Below, piece after piece: positions 1 to 12,661 of a stretch of DNA of 64,000 bases (position 1 is the stretch's first letter; every line of letters starts with the position of its first letter). The position numbers were made by a program, and so were the translations under genes. The notes under the pieces are model-generated. The model was not told the DNA's origin. It saw only the letters and a program-made list of their open reading frames with translations, and made no database searches. This DNA comes from Eretmocerus hayati (Eukaryota; Arthropoda; Insecta; Hymenoptera; Aphelinidae), in the NCBI GenBank assembly GCA_029851415.1, contig CM056743.1, forward strand, positions 123,968,305-124,032,304, read 5' to 3'.

Positions 1-1734
1 TGGGGGGTGTGGACAGTATATGATAGATTGAAGGGCCAGAGGGTCGGATTTTGGGACTAAACGGCAGGAGTTGACGATTACTCACATAAAATTAAGAAAT
101 CTGAGTACCGAACGCCGAGTTTTCTTCAAAGATTTACAAATTTGTAATTCCAGACAATTTTTCAAAAATAAGCCATTTTGGGATTTGGAGAGTAGAATTC
201 TATCTGAGTCTGTCTGACTTCCTCGCAGGTGCACTGAAAAGAAAATTTTGGCCGTACAGCCATGCGTTTTGCCGTACGACCAAAATGGTGTTCTGCTGCA
301 TTTTATCATCGCATCAATCCATCAGAATGGTTTGGCGATCCGGTACTACTGCCAGAATAAATAAATATAGGTAGCTGGTATATTTCGAATGCCCCGATAC
401 TGAATGGAATCACAATCACATCCTGATCATTTTACTGCAGAATCCAGTTATTTTTTATTTTTTGCGCGTAATGATACCGATGAAGGATCATTAGTATCCA
501 AATATTTTTTGAGATTACACATACCAGATGATCGCAATAACAAAATCATTTTGCAGTGGAGACAATCCAGTATATTGTTCAGACGGCAATATTTTATTCT
601 CAGTGTGTAATTAAGATACCACGCATTCAATCAAAATCCCACAATCATACTTTTTTGTTCATTTTTGACTCGTTTACTTGAAATATCCACATATGTAAAT
701 ACGCTTGGGTGACAACTCATCGAACGTGTAATGAATAGTCTGAAAAAATTAGTTGCGCATTCCCGGACTTACCTGACAATAAGAATGGCGTTTCTAAGAG
801 TTCCGTTTTAGAAACATGGACAGGAATTCGATATTCAAAATTCATGTGGCACCGGCATTTTTACACTTTTGAAACAGAAAAGAAATTTTTGAGCGTCACG
901 AAATTTTTCGAAACCAGACAGGAAGGCCACATAGGCGGATATCCGGATATCCGCATGGTATAAAAATTGCCTAGAGAGATCAAATATCTCGAATCCGGTA
1001 TAATTAATAAAATCCGCTGATATCCGGACAAGCAAAAGTCTCAGCTCTAATATGGAGACAAAACTTTAGCGGAATAGCCACTCCTGAAGATCTCGTGATG
1101 CATATAAGTCAAAATGAATGCGATGAGCTAGAGCCATAATTTCATAGTTATATATGTACGCGGCTTTTTGACGAACTGCGAGTAGCATTGGAAAAGTCGG
1201 GTGAAAGAAAGACATGGAAACAAAGGGTCACTTCCTTGCATCGATTTTGAGTCACAAAAATTCAGATTTTCAACATTTTGGTCACAAAATTCGACACTCT
1301 GGCCTTCAAATCTATTTCATTCAACGCACCTACACTACCCCCGTGTAAGCCACATTATATTTCATATACAAGTGAGTTTAACATGGGCACTGGAGGCAGA
1401 CAATCACGAGCCGTTTGCAATTCAATTATTTAACAAATTCATACCACAGCTCGAACCACGCTGCGCATGTAGAGAGCAAAATTTTTGTTGTCTCACACAC
1501 TATTCGATGCCTCAATGATTCTGCTTGTCGCCGACAGTCATAAAAAAGTATTTTGGTGATCGGACTATTACATCAAAATTGATAGAAGGTTATTCGAAAA
1601 ATCTCTTTGTAAGATACAATGCCAGGCACAGAATTTTCCTAGAACTTTTTGAGAAAAATCATTGCACTGGCTTCATCTGCGATCAGTCGATAGTCGAAGG
1701 GCCAGATAATTTATTTTGCTGGTGTTAGATAGCT
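1..1734. other. Gene-free AT-rich stretch
   Basis: I see no supportable gene here. Open frames are short, occur on both strands and lack recognisable domains or splice sites. The only structure I noted is a perfect 20-bp palindrome at 935-954. Confidence 0.6.
935..954. repeat. Perfect 20-bp palindrome
   Basis: GCGGATATCCGGATATCCGC is its own reverse complement and also contains the direct repeat GGATATCC. It could be a dimeric binding site, or it may be chance. Nothing nearby decides between these. Confidence 0.7.
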
Positions 1735-1735
1735 G

Positions 1736-1770
1736 GAATATAGGTAGATAGATAGATGGATAGATATTTA
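1736..1770. repeat. GATA microsatellite, possible LINE tail
   Basis: A short run of GATA/GATG units is followed by TATTTATTCAACTGAGG. A simple tetranucleotide run next to TTTATT is how the minus-strand 3' end of several insect non-LTR elements looks, and the LINE fragment at 8171 has the same arrangement. No reverse transcriptase is visible to the right, so the LINE reading is only a suggestion. Confidence 0.4.
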
Positions 1771-2929
1771 TTCAACTGAGGATTCCAAGTTCAATTTATT
1801 AAAGGCTACATGCTATGCAGTTCATACATGAAAATCTGCAACTCAATCAGACAGGTTTGAAATGAATTCAAGTCAAATTTGAATCACTGTTACAACAAAT
1901 TATACATCAGAGAATTTACTAAATGAGATAGGATCACATCAGGATACTATTGGTATTTTATTCCCGTCGTCAAAGTTTTATTCTCAGATTTTTGACAATG
2001 AATACTACAGTCTTTACCTGCTGTGCATTCGCACATGAATTCAGAAATTTCATGTTTCTTCTTATTTGTACGCGAGTGAACGTTTGGATGTGGTTTTTGA
2101 ACATACGTCCACTGTGTACTGGCTTGCAAGGAATGCTCATTTGTGCATTTTACACAGCCAGTGGAAAAAATGACCTCAACGCGCTGCTTATGAGCATGTA
2201 CAGGGTCGGTAACTGTGGTGCAAACAAGAAAGTACATAAAGTTTCAAGAGTGCTGTCGCAGCTTCGCATTGGTTGAAATTGCTCATTTTTCCCCCAGTCA
2301 TAAGGAACGACTGAATGCCGTATTTGAAGGTTGGTGACGGAAGATTATCCTGGTGACTCAAAAATTCAGATGATTTCTGAAAATCACGAATATTTTCCAA
2401 TTTTTAACTTGTTTACATCAGTATGAGAATCCCAATTCTGTCGATACTATTAATGAAACTGGGTGGAGTTCCCGAGGCAAGCCTCATTGAAGAAAGAAAA
2501 TTCGTCTAGATAAACTTTTCACGCTTCACACACGCATCATAGCTATGTACTATCATTCACTTGTTGCTGATGGGCACCTCTCACGTCAACGCATTCTTTT
2601 GCTTCACGTTGCTATTTCAATGACGCAATCGTCGATACCACTAAAGCTTTTCATCGCTCTGTTTCTTACAACATATCTTTCAACTTCCTATCACATGTCA
2701 AAGTCTTCAACGTCGACGAGGTGTTGAGCTTATGATGAGATCCTCGAACTTTTTAAAAGAATGTATGTCATAGCTCGCAGCTTTTTAGCTTTTTAGCTTG
2801 TTCGCAAGCTCATCAACCACATATCTCAAAAAGTACAGACAGATCCTGAATCTGTACCTCGAAGAAACGTCCATCAGATGAACAATTTTCAAAGCTTTAT
2901 TTTCACATCAAAATTTTTTCAATCTGACG
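1771..2929. other. No gene recognised
   Basis: This stretch holds only short overlapping open frames on both strands. A minus-strand frame around 1947-2237 is rich in Cys and His but does not fit zinc-finger spacing. I see no repeats of note. Confidence 0.5.
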
Positions 2930-3720
2930 AGTCCTTGGTAAAAACCCATTACGATGGATGATCCTTCGGCTACCGATGAGCTTGCAACCCGCAAGCACAC
3001 CGGGTAAGTACAATACGTGTGACATCAATGTGAATGGTTCTGCTATATGAGTGGACGTGGACCTCGTGGTCTTTCGATCGGATGAAGCGCGTTGGCACGG
3101 CATATCACAAAGTAGGTAGTAAGTAAGAGTGAAGCATATCGGTGAGCCGATATACTCGCGGCTTCGTTGTGGCTGCGGCGATAGCGTACTTTGGCTACAG
3201 AGAAAAACCTATATGTGAACCGATCGGTCCTCTTCTCTTTTCTCTTCTTGCGGGCTGGTCTATAATACAAAAATAAAAGGTGGACCTCTCTCTCTTTCTA
3301 TTTTTCTCTGTCTCTGTTTCATACAGCTAGATCTCGCGCGCGCGCCCCGGTGTTTTGGCTGGCGCTTACTGCAGCGGCTGCAGGAAAGCTTTTGTAGAGC
3401 TTGCACCGAGTTTGTACCGAACAGTGGGTCAGAAAAGCTCGGCTTCATCAGTCTATTGCCGAGTAACGATAACTAAGATCGCGGTGGTGGTGTTTAGTCA
3501 TCGCGAGTGGCTATGAGCACGTGTTCACGCTCCGGCGTCTTCAAGTTAGTGCGTTATATGATGGTTGTAACCGGGCGTTGTTTTTGAGATTGGTGCAGGA
3601 TGCACGCACCGATATTTGTAAAATCTGTAGGGTTAGAGGCAGTGGTTCAGAGAGTCGCGATTGGATGAGCTGTTTTCAAGGAAATTTTGCAAAGTTACGG
3701 TGATTTTTTACATTTTTAGG
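2930..3720. promoter_or_regulatory. Promoter-like CpG-rich patch
   Basis: Base composition changes here. CpG and CGCG-containing words become frequent (for example around 3330-3350), a TC-rich tract runs from about 3283 to 3318, and an arthropod initiator-like TCAGT sits at 3448-3452. Such patches often mark transcription starts in insects. No clear coding exon follows, so this may be the promoter or 5'UTR of a gene whose coding part is elsewhere. It may also just be compositional noise. Confidence 0.25.
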
Positions 3721-6700
3721 TCGTGGATATGGCGTTCCTTGCGAGGACCAACCGGAAACCGAATTTGAGCTGGCAAGCTTTTGAAAGTTTTCTCACATCT
3801 AATAAGCGACAAGCCGTGTTTGGGTGAACTTGTTGAAGATGTCAATTATTGTGCGAACACTTTTGACAACTCGAAGATACGAGATGATGAGTATAATAGT
3901 CGAAAGTTGTTAATTACCTCGTTAAAAAACGACAAAATTACCATTCAAGATCAATTTGATTTATTCTAATTGGAGATTTGAATGAAAAATCTTACTATCG
4001 TCGTTGGTTATAATAACATCGACTTTCATTTCCACATTAAAATTCTGCCGCATGCTGTTTTGGCGAAGTCACTTGAAACGTAAATCATCCCGAATGGAAT
4101 GCAATTTCTTGTGAATTTTTCTCCCATTTCCATTCTTGTAAATCTAGTAGACATGTGCAGGGGAACCAACGGAATAAAATGAGCAGGAAGAAAGTATACT
4201 TGGCAATGACCCAAAAATATTTCCCATTGGTTTCTTTTGTTTCCTGCGAAGGCCGATGAATGAATTGGCAAATGATAAAAACGATGCCGAACCTTTGAAT
4301 CAACTTTATTCAACATCCTGATCAACAACGCATGGTTATTGTTTTATTACACATTAAATAATTAGCACTGTTTCAATAATTATTTTAAGAAAAACTATTC
4401 AGTTGAGATTTTCCTGTTGGTAAATTGTAGAGTTTAAACTTCTTTCAATTACACAAGTTATTCCTGTCACAAAGGAAAATGGCATCTAAATTGTCCACCA
4501 AATCACATCAAATAGCCCAAAAAGCTGAGCATTTCACTGTCAAATGCTGAGTCGGAGTGATAATTCGTTACAACTTGTGCGAACACTTGATTCCTAGTTA
4601 CCAAGATGATTTCACAATGTATTCAATTTTAACCCGTGAGGGTCAATTTGGGCCCTTTGGACCCATACCTTTCTTTGGTGCTGAGTTTAAGCTCCTAAAT
4701 TATAACCAAACGGAGATGTCAGAGTTAATGTTTGTGGAAGATTTGGGTCGATTGCTTTATTGCTCTAGATGAAAACCGAGTTTTCCCTCACTGGGTCCGA
4801 TAAACCCAGCGTGACCTTCGTGTACGGTTTCGGAAAAAGTGGTCTTCATAGGGTCAAATCATAAACACAAAATTCCGTACCAAATCATGAATATGTTGAA
4901 ATGTCTGTACATTGAACGTTAAGCGTCAAAATTTCACTCAAAAAGATTGATCGAGCCAAGTACTATTCAAATTGCAATTCAAGTACGCCCGCACTCAAAT
5001 ATGAGCAATGGTGTACTCGGTGAGCTTGGTGAAGGGTCCACAAATTCTTCGAATGACAGCTTGACAATTCGTGATCGCAAACGACGGGCTCATGAAGAAT
5101 GAATCGCGCCGAAAGAATCGAAGACGGGTATATAACGCTGCGACACACGTGACGACTGAATCATGCAACAATCCGCAAGCTGTTCAGCTCGCAAGTTACG
5201 TTCTCTAATACCGCATCAGCAAGACACCGAGATATCGCACCAAACGTCGTCGCCAACCAAGCGCATCCTGCAAGCGCTGCTCAGGCGCATCGAACCACGT
5301 GCATGCATCGTATTATATGAGATCGCCGAACCAGATCGGTCATTAATAATATCGCAGCTCTCCGGTCGTCGACTCTCTTACGCCATTAAAGTACCTGCCA
5401 ATAGCCCATACTCACACCGCGTTATCTAAAACTTTATTTTACCAGATGTGAACCATATCACCGACCGACAACGTCGCAGATTCACAATCGTAAAATCAAA
5501 AAACAACGCAAAGCCGCATGGAACCTTGGCGCATCTGAATCATTGAAGATCGAAAGAACCGCAGCGTCGTCGTCGTCGTTTTCATCGTTGTCAGAGTTGA
5601 GCTTGCGGGAAGCTTGCAGTGTTATATAGGGTATATAGATACACGAGTCAGCCAGCCAGCCAGCCTTACTGCGACGGTGAATATACAAAGGTAATGAGGG
5701 GTAAAAACAAGGGCAAGGTGTGTAATATCTATAGTAGAACGCATCGCTGGCGCGCCAAACAGGGAGAGGAGCTTTTCATACGATGCGCTAAACTGTTCGT
5801 TTCCCGCGCAATTTGATGGACGCTTCGTCGTAGTCATTGGAGCTTGCGACTAGGAATCTATATGCTTTTCTGTATGCAACAGTGCATCAGTCGGGACTCC
5901 TAGCTACATCATGTATGTATTATATGTAGATGTGAGAGCGGCTTATATTGTTTATTTTGGGATGTGCTTTGGCACTGGCGCTGCAAACGCGGTTAACCGC
6001 GCGGACAATTCATTACTCTGCCTACGGAGAGAACCACCGATTCGATTTAGAGCCGTCCCCTCTCCCTCCGTGCATCACTCGCATGAAAAACGCCGAAAGC
6101 TTCGGAGCTCGTTTCTGTATATTTCGTGTGGTAAGCTTACTTCGTCATTTTGGGAATCGAGGCTGTGTGACGGCGGTAGTGGTGGCGAGCTTATAATGCG
6201 GTTTATGTGCAGTCGCTGATGCTCGAAGGGTGCACACATCTGTTCGAGTGCACTGCTCCCTTTTCTGTCAGTTTTTGGATTGAGAAAGCTATTGATATGT
6301 ACATGGATGATTCAATTGAAACTGTCATTTTAGACCTTCAAAAAACGACAGTTTCAACAGCTTATTAGCTAAAGCGATTCGTGAAATATTTTAAAGGTTA
6401 TCTTCCTTGTCACATGAGATTCTTTTTGATTGACAGAGTCGTCCATATCAATCCCTCACCGACCACTGTTTGATTGATTAGTCGCACGTATAATCCCATT
6501 TTCTCTTGTAGTCTGGTTTTAAATAATTATGGATGAGCACTTTTATGTATTAGATTACGGTACTTTCCTTGGTAATTCGATGGCTTATTCTAATGATTAC
6601 ACTGTGGTGAGCTTCATTCACAGTAGGATCGAATGACAATGTTTCTCGAACGATTTGCAGTTTTCAACTCCATGTCTAGTCACATTCAAATCCTTGATGC

Positions 6701-8170
6701 GTAGTAAACAGAACTAGTGATACTTACTTCACAGTAAAGTAAATTAATAGGCGATTTTCAACATTGTGTAGCATGCAAAAAATGTTACATCAAGTGGCAC
6801 GGAATGCCAGCTACTATCGATACTGAGGTAGTGATTTGACGATTTCAGATGCCATTATTGTGCGCTCAATTTCTTCGTTACCCCGTACAAATACAAAGTA
6901 CTTTGGCTCGAGAATGGCAAAAAAATCAAGGAGAGTAAATCCTGGTTATTCCACGGTGTGTGACACAATGGACGTTTTTGATTCTCAAAATTTAGAATTT
7001 TTGGTAGATTCACCCATATAGCTAATTATCTAGTTGCAGTCACGAGATTCGGTTATGAGAATGTAATGAGCGAAACACCTCCCACAGCTATTCACACCGT
7101 GATCATAATTTGAATCTGGTTCTTACAAGTGCTCAAAATGATCATGTCAACCTTGTCATGAGAACCAGTTGCTGGGAATATTTCCGACTATAATCCTGCG
7201 ATGAAATAACATTATGGGTAGCTATCAAGTGCATAGACAATGTCGCAAGTATGAAAATGAACAGAGAAATAAAAAAAATAAATAGGTGTACTTTAAAACT
7301 TATTTTAGAACCCTCTACACGAAGAGGGAGTGAATAATATTGCCCATCATTACTACTCGCGGAGACGTGATCAAATATCAAACAAATATCCTCATAAACT
7401 GAACCACGCCATATGTTTTTGCAATTTCACGACCTGTTAATCGCAACTTCATTTTGTTCCAACGTGCGCGCAACCATTCACACACAATTTGAAGTGCGAA
7501 AAGCTAAGCTTGGGCCGGGTTACCAGAAACTGATTGGTCTTTCTGTACGGATAGACTCGCGCTTCAATTTCGGTACGTAAGTGTCTATTTATACAAAGGG
7601 GAAACATTGGCTAAAGGAACCCATGTTGACGCTATCGAGCTTTCAAGAGCAGCCTCGCACGTCGTTCTTGCATGGTGTATTTACACAAATCACAATCCAC
7701 GAGATCTAATAGTAGAAAGATCTGTCACACACTTAACAAGAGCTTGCGCGCAGAGGTGAAATGCTAGAGAGATGTGGAAGGCATTCATTCGTTGTCTCAA
7801 AGTTGAACATGACGAAATATCATCTTACCCAACTCCAAGCATACGTGATCTCTGAATACACTTACGACGATGACGACGGCTTGCTAACTATGCAGATTGT
7901 AATAAGTCATCAACTGTGAGTATAAAATAATTGCAGGCGTTTGATTTTAAATTTCCAAGCAAAAGAATGTACATTCTTTAACTGTAAGCAAGAAGATGAA
8001 GTATAACTTATTTTTTACTATTCAAGCAAATCTCTTACAATCTGATGAATATTTAGTTCCTGGCGATTTGCATCTCATTCCTCAATATTTTTGCATCCAA
8101 ATTGTAACAACAGTAGAGATTTTTTGCTTTCTCTCAAAAATACCAGAAGTGCACTGCGGGGCTCTTGAAT
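3721..8170. other. Long gene-poor stretch with weak signals
   Basis: No gene can be supported. Three weak signals are recorded. At 4629 TTAA is followed by CCCGTGAGGGTCAATTTG, which looks like a piggyBac-type terminus, but I found no matching right end. An 88-codon + strand frame at 5163-5429 is open but has no recognisable domain. The region 5480-6230 is CpG-richer, with a CCAGCC run at about 5650-5665, GTC repeats at about 5567, and a + strand frame from 5948 that starts with a hydrophobic stretch (MFILGCALALAL) and runs into GTAAGC at about 6130. That last signal could be an exon with a 5' splice site, but there is no second exon to pair with it. Confidence 0.4.
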
Positions 8171-9088
8171 AAATGAATGAATGAATGAATATTTATTTCC
8201 AGACAAAGAACTCATCGGTCCTAAATAGTCCATACATATACAAACAATTTTACATAAATACAGTTATTATACTACTTTACGCCTCGGTCAGGCCGAGGTG
8301 TGCTTGCAAACTGCATGAAAGATCTTTAGATGGTTCTATTAACAAAGATCTTGCTCTAGTTGGAAGATAAATATTAGATTTTCTCAACGACCTAATGAGC
8401 ACTTCTCACTTTAGGTTCGAATTAGGGAATTGACATAAAACGTGATCAATATCTTGATGAGGATATTTGCAGGAGCAAGATGCATCATTAACGACATTCA
8501 TTCGAACTAAAAATGCTTCAAGACTATACTGATTAGAACGTGAATGGTTGATGGTAGCAATCGATATTCGATCCAACTTTAAATTATGAAACCAAGGAAG
8601 TCTAGACTCTGTATGATAGTATTCGAAATACTCTTTTCCTTCGAGCTGGCTACCATAGAAGATTTTTTCTGGAGTACCATGAATAGCTCTTTCTCGAATT
8701 TGCTTCTAAACTCCGTGAACGCAATTCTCGTATTTACATCACAAATAGTCTCAGTGGCTGCCTTGGTAGCTTGATCATCCTTTTCATTACCTTTGATCCC
8801 GATATGTGATGGTATCCACACAAATTTTATATTCATGGTCATCGGGCTGTAAAAGAGTTCTTTGATTTTGAGATTAGAAACTGGTAATGACGTTAACCCA
8901 AGAGTTCTCAGAAGTAGACTGGGATTTGATATCGGATCTACAAGACACTCATTAGATAAAAATGTTGAAATTTTCTGATCCACCACACCCAATTTATTGG
9001 ATCATTCAATTCCTGAAAGAGTCTTCTAAGTCCATAAGATTTCCTCGCTGATTTTCTCATGAACTTCAAGAGCTTATCCTTACTGTAA
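8171..9088 (-). pseudogene. 3' fragment of a Jockey-like LINE with RNase H
   Basis: A minus-strand frame at 8579-8992 contains FVWIPSHIGIKGNEKDDQAT, the conserved end of the RNase H domain (VWIPSHxGIxGNExAD) found at the C-terminus of Jockey and related non-LTR retrotransposons. The element's 3' end is toward lower coordinates, where four ATTC units on the minus strand (about 8172-8190) form a simple-repeat tail. Reverse transcriptase and endonuclease are absent, so the copy is 5'-truncated. The frame is disrupted above 8992 and an LTR abuts it at 9089. It is non-functional on its own. The clade is inferred from the RNase H and tail type only. Confidence 0.75.
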
Positions 9089-9322
9089 TGTATTGACAAG
9101 TAACCAACGATACTTACAATGAGCACACGCTGTTTAGCAACCAAGAAGGTTTATCAAAAGATGATAATAGTAAAAGTACAAGTCTACATATCGCGCTTGC
9201 AGTGCTTTGCTTGGTTGCCTGCTCCCGTCTGCTGCGCCGCGCCGCTCACACGCGCGCTCTCGTCCAAGCTCCGCCGAGCTCCAACCTTACCTCACATACT
9301 TAAGCAAGTTCCTTTTATAACA
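9089..9322 (-). mobile_element. Gypsy-type LTR (solo LTR or displaced 3' LTR)
   Basis: This 234-bp segment matches 19028-19256 at roughly 90% by eye. Both copies start TGTATTGACAAG and end ATAACA on the + strand, giving the TG..CA ends expected of an LTR. It lies in the same orientation as the 5' LTR of the gypsy element at 15126-19256. It may therefore be that element's 3' LTR, pushed away by later insertions, or an independent solo LTR. Bases just right of it read as a modest purine run on the minus strand (GGAAGGAT), compatible with a polypurine tract. The four bases at its left (GTAA) do not repeat at its right (ATCC), nor to the right of the other copy (CTTA), so no target duplication settles the question. 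Confidence 0.8.
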
Positions 9323-10143
9323 ATCCTTCCAAACAAATTGAGCATCTATACGCAATAGTTGTACAAAACAGGAGAACCCGTCTAAGTTGGACAGTTTGGT
9401 TCCGTAGAAGAGTGTCCAATATAGCGAGGTGCCCAACATACAGGGATATGCAAAAAAATCAACTCATCGTAACGTCTAGTCACTCAATGAATAAATCTCG
9501 ACATACATAATATAAACACTCATTCATTGACAAATTAGTAGGTGACTCATACGTGAGGATGAAAGTTATATCCTTCGAATATCTGTAAAAAAATTGAACA
9601 ATTCAATTATGAACCATGATGTCTTGTTTCAGTATTCTCATAGAATTTCCTTTGAAAGAATTTCCTTTGAAAGATGTCATTCTACAAATACTGAAAGCCT
9701 GCATTCTTGAAGCATTTCAAAATGGTCAATTCAAAGACACTCAACTACAAGCGTGGTTGTTCACATTTTTCACACCATGTATGTGCGTACATCATATTAT
9801 GAGATGGTCAGTAGCCAATATAGACTTATTCTGATAACGTGAGCTGGTGAACGTCCAAGTATGTGTCATCTAATCTGAAATGTCCAACTTGCATAACTAC
9901 GAGCATAGCGATGCAATGCTTTATCCGATTCATGTTTCAGGAGATTCGGATGGATTTGATTTTTTGCCATACTCTGATGTGAATATTTTCTATGTGACCT
10001 GGGCATAATGTGTAATATTTATCACAAAAATCCGGTCACAATTGTCGAGTTAGCTTGAATAAGAGTGGTTGCTAAATAAAAAAATCAGAGAATTAAGGAA
10101 CGTATGTTCAACAAATATATGAATATTTGGAATAAAACGAAAT
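9323..10143. other. No gene; possible transposon debris
   Basis: No coding region is recognised. Around 9380-9445 the words TTGGACAGTTTGG and CCAATATAGCGAGG resemble termini of pogo/Tigger-type elements, but no paired end was found. A 14-bp direct duplication (TTTCCTTTGAAAGA-like) lies near 9650-9678. Confidence 0.4.
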
Positions 10144-10811
10144 AATAAAAAAAAGGTTAGTAAAAAATTGAGTTTTTACGATACGCTTTTATTCACGAAT
10201 CTAATATTCTTCTCAACAACTAAAAAGCATAAAATAATCTGAAATTTTATCGGCTAGCCCAGTTTATTTTGAGTAAAACCGTGTGCCATGCAGTTGCTCA
10301 TATCTCTTATCGTGAAAAATAGTTTTTGATCCTAGTCTTTATCTATCTCTTGGGGAACTCTCTCGACCAATTATGATGAAGGTTAGAAAACATCTACTAT
10401 ACCATAATTATAGACGATGGAAGCGCGGTGTGCTGAGCTTCCGAGCAAGAATTGTGAGGAATTGCGTGGTCCATGGATATTTTCTCATTGGTAATCGTGA
10501 ATTCCAAGTCCGAGACAATGGCACACCACGCATTCATCGTCTATAATTATGGTATAGTAGATATTTTCTAACCTTCATCATAATTGGTCGAGAGAGTTCT
10601 CCAAGAGATAGATAAAGACTAGGATCAAAAACTATTTTTCACGATAAGAGATATGAGCAACTGCATAGGATACGGTTCTACTCCAAAAGGGACTGGGCTA
10701 CCCAATAAAATTTCAGATTATTTTATGCTTTTTACTTGTTGAGAAGAATATTAGATTCGTGAATAAAAGCGTATCGTAAAAACTCAATTTTTTACTAACC
10801 TTTTTTTTATT
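10144..10811. mobile_element. Fold-back element with about 290-bp arms
   Basis: The left arm, 10144 to about 10434, is the reverse complement of the right arm, about 10515-10811, with a loop near 80 bp. The outer ends read AAAAAAAAGGTTAGTAAAAAA and its complement. The inner arms meet around ATAATTATAGACGATG. Matching looks above 90% except for a small block near 10265 / 10675, where one arm reads TGAGTAAAACCG and the other differs. There is no ORF, so this is a non-autonomous fold-back or MITE-type element. A transcript would form a very long hairpin. I could not see a clean target duplication because both flanks are A/T runs. Confidence 0.85.
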
Positions 10812-10872
10812 TTATACTTTTTAGTGAGATGGGTTAGCGTAAAGCATATCCATCTCACTAAAAAATATAAAA
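10811..10872. repeat. Short inverted repeat at the edge of the fold-back
   Basis: TTTTTAGTGAGATGG and its complement CCATCTCACTAAAAA are separated by about 17 bp. It directly abuts the larger fold-back, so it may be a small independent MITE or a terminal feature of that element. Confidence 0.7.
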
Positions 10873-11783
10873 TCGCGAAAACCGTGGTCATCTCTTATTC
10901 AGACAGCCTGCGTGTGCGCGCCAGCTGCCGGCCATAATGCATCGACCATTCGACCCATGGCGTAAAAATAACAATTCGACCCATACCGCCCTGTTTCACC
11001 AAATGTTTGGTGGAGTTTGGTTTGGTTTAGTTGTTCAGTCAACCCTGGTCCGGTTTCAGTATTCTGCTGCGTGCATGCATATGGGTAGATAAGTGATCCT
11101 GGCACCGAAATTGTCAGCTACAGGAATTCCAAAAAGAAGGATCGATACTTCAAAAACTCCTCCATACAAATCCGCGCCGAGAAAAACTACTCCAGCCTTC
11201 AATTTTCCAAGATTATTGATCTCATATGGGTGTTCAATTTTTCATCGCGAGAATGACGAGCGCGGATAAGCAATACAGATAGTGTGAGAGCGCGCGAATC
11301 CTGTCCATGTGTAAGAGGGAAACACAACTAGATCGTCGTCTTTACTCTTTGTCGCTCTCATCGCCGGTAAGGGCGTGTTCAAACTTGCCGCTGGTTCTCG
11401 CTCTCTATGGTGGCCGCACTCTACAAGCGCGCGCGAAATTTCGAAAGCGAGGCGCACTCATTGACTAACTCGGTACCGGAAGACACGAAGGTTCTCTTAG
11501 CTGATTATGATACCTTCTACGAAGGTATCTTAGCTGATTACTGGTGATACTTTGCTTCGGACAAAATCATCAATTCTCATCACGTTACTTGGATAATTCG
11601 CCACTGATTTGGTTTTTTCTTGTTATTAGATCGTTAAACTGATAATTTTCTTCCCCCTTTTGCTTGGTCAGTTTGTTTTCTTCTTACGGCAGTCATAATT
11701 TTCTTAGCTATAGGTACAGACAATTGTTGGGCTCCCGCATATGAATCTGGAATTGAAATCAGTTCAATATACCTATACACTAA
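10873..11783. other. No gene recognised
   Basis: A CpG-richer patch lies at about 11240-11470. Near 11490-11545 there is an imperfect direct duplication around CTTAGCTGATTA. No exon or transposon protein is visible. Confidence 0.45.
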
Positions 11784-12113
11784 TTACAACTGTATTAGCA
11801 TTTTGGGAGTCGCAGGAACTAGAAAATATAAATGAAGAGACCCACATGCAATTGACTTCATGACGCACTTTGTTTCAGGCCAGTTAGCAGGTGGCGGTGA
11901 ATGTGGCCTATCTCGAACAAAGCTCATGATTAGAGACAGCTTTTCTGTATCCCATGGTGGACATAAATATTCAACATACTGCCCATCAGGCTTTGGGGTG
12001 ATGTAGTTGGGGCTGTTGGTCCCGATTATGATAGGGTTCGTCCAGTGAGGATTTTCTGATGCCTCAAGTACTTCACAGATTGTATAGCAGGTCACCTGAG
12101 TTGAGTGGAACAA
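11784..12113 (-). pseudogene. Possible second ORF of the CACTA-like element
   Basis: This minus-strand open frame of about 109 codons contains EYLCPPWDTEKLSLIM and later NWPETKCVMKSIACGS. The W-P-rich pattern (CPPW ... xxWPxxKC) resembles accessory proteins that sit beside EnSpm-type transposases in insects, but I cannot name a family. It lies downstream of the transposase remnant at 12662-14758, in the same orientation, and ends in stops. It could also be an unrelated exon. Confidence 0.35.
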
Positions 12114-12661
12114 AAATTCTGAAGGCAGTACTAAACAGAAAATCCAAGAGGGGGGGGGGATGAAATGTGCCTGTGCAAGAAGTTGAGGTTAACATGAGAA
12201 AATGCTAAAATCAAGATAGAAACTTACCAAGTTATTTGTCGAGCTACTAGCCATAGTTGAGATTCAGAATTTTGTGCTATGAAATAGTAATTTTACACGT
12301 GCCAAGGCTTTCCAATAATCTATAAACGAGTAATCTGTGCGCCTTTTTTCCATCAAAGTTCACCAATCTTGGCCCTGCCGAGATTTACACACACTTACCA
12401 AAATTCACATATACACGCATAGCCGCGAGCCAACCTAACCTACACTCGTTGACGAGCAGGCGATATGTCATGTCGATGTGATTACCAGACTGTCGATATA
12501 TACATATATGTATATAAGATCATGAATTTGATTTTGAATTATTGTAAACAACCAAAAATTTTTCATAACAACTCATCATGGCAATTAGTTTGATCATTCA
12601 ATGAGTCGGGTAGGAATCGAGTGAGACAAGTGAGGAGTTCTTATTTGATAATATTCATTGA
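12114..12661. other. Spacer inside the CACTA-like element
   Basis: This stretch holds a run of nine G at about 12151-12159 and an AT palindrome (ATATACATATATGTATAT) near 12495. No coding sequence is recognised. Confidence 0.4.

Noticed and set aside
1947..2237. Cys/His-rich minus-strand frame that hints at a zinc-finger protein
   Set aside because: Cys and His spacing does not fit C2H2 or other finger patterns, and there are no linker motifs. At best it is a decayed remnant.
4629..4880. TTAACCCGTGAGGGTCAATTTG as a piggyBac-type end
   Set aside because: No complementary right end with TTAA was found nearby and no transposase is present, so I did not list it as an element.
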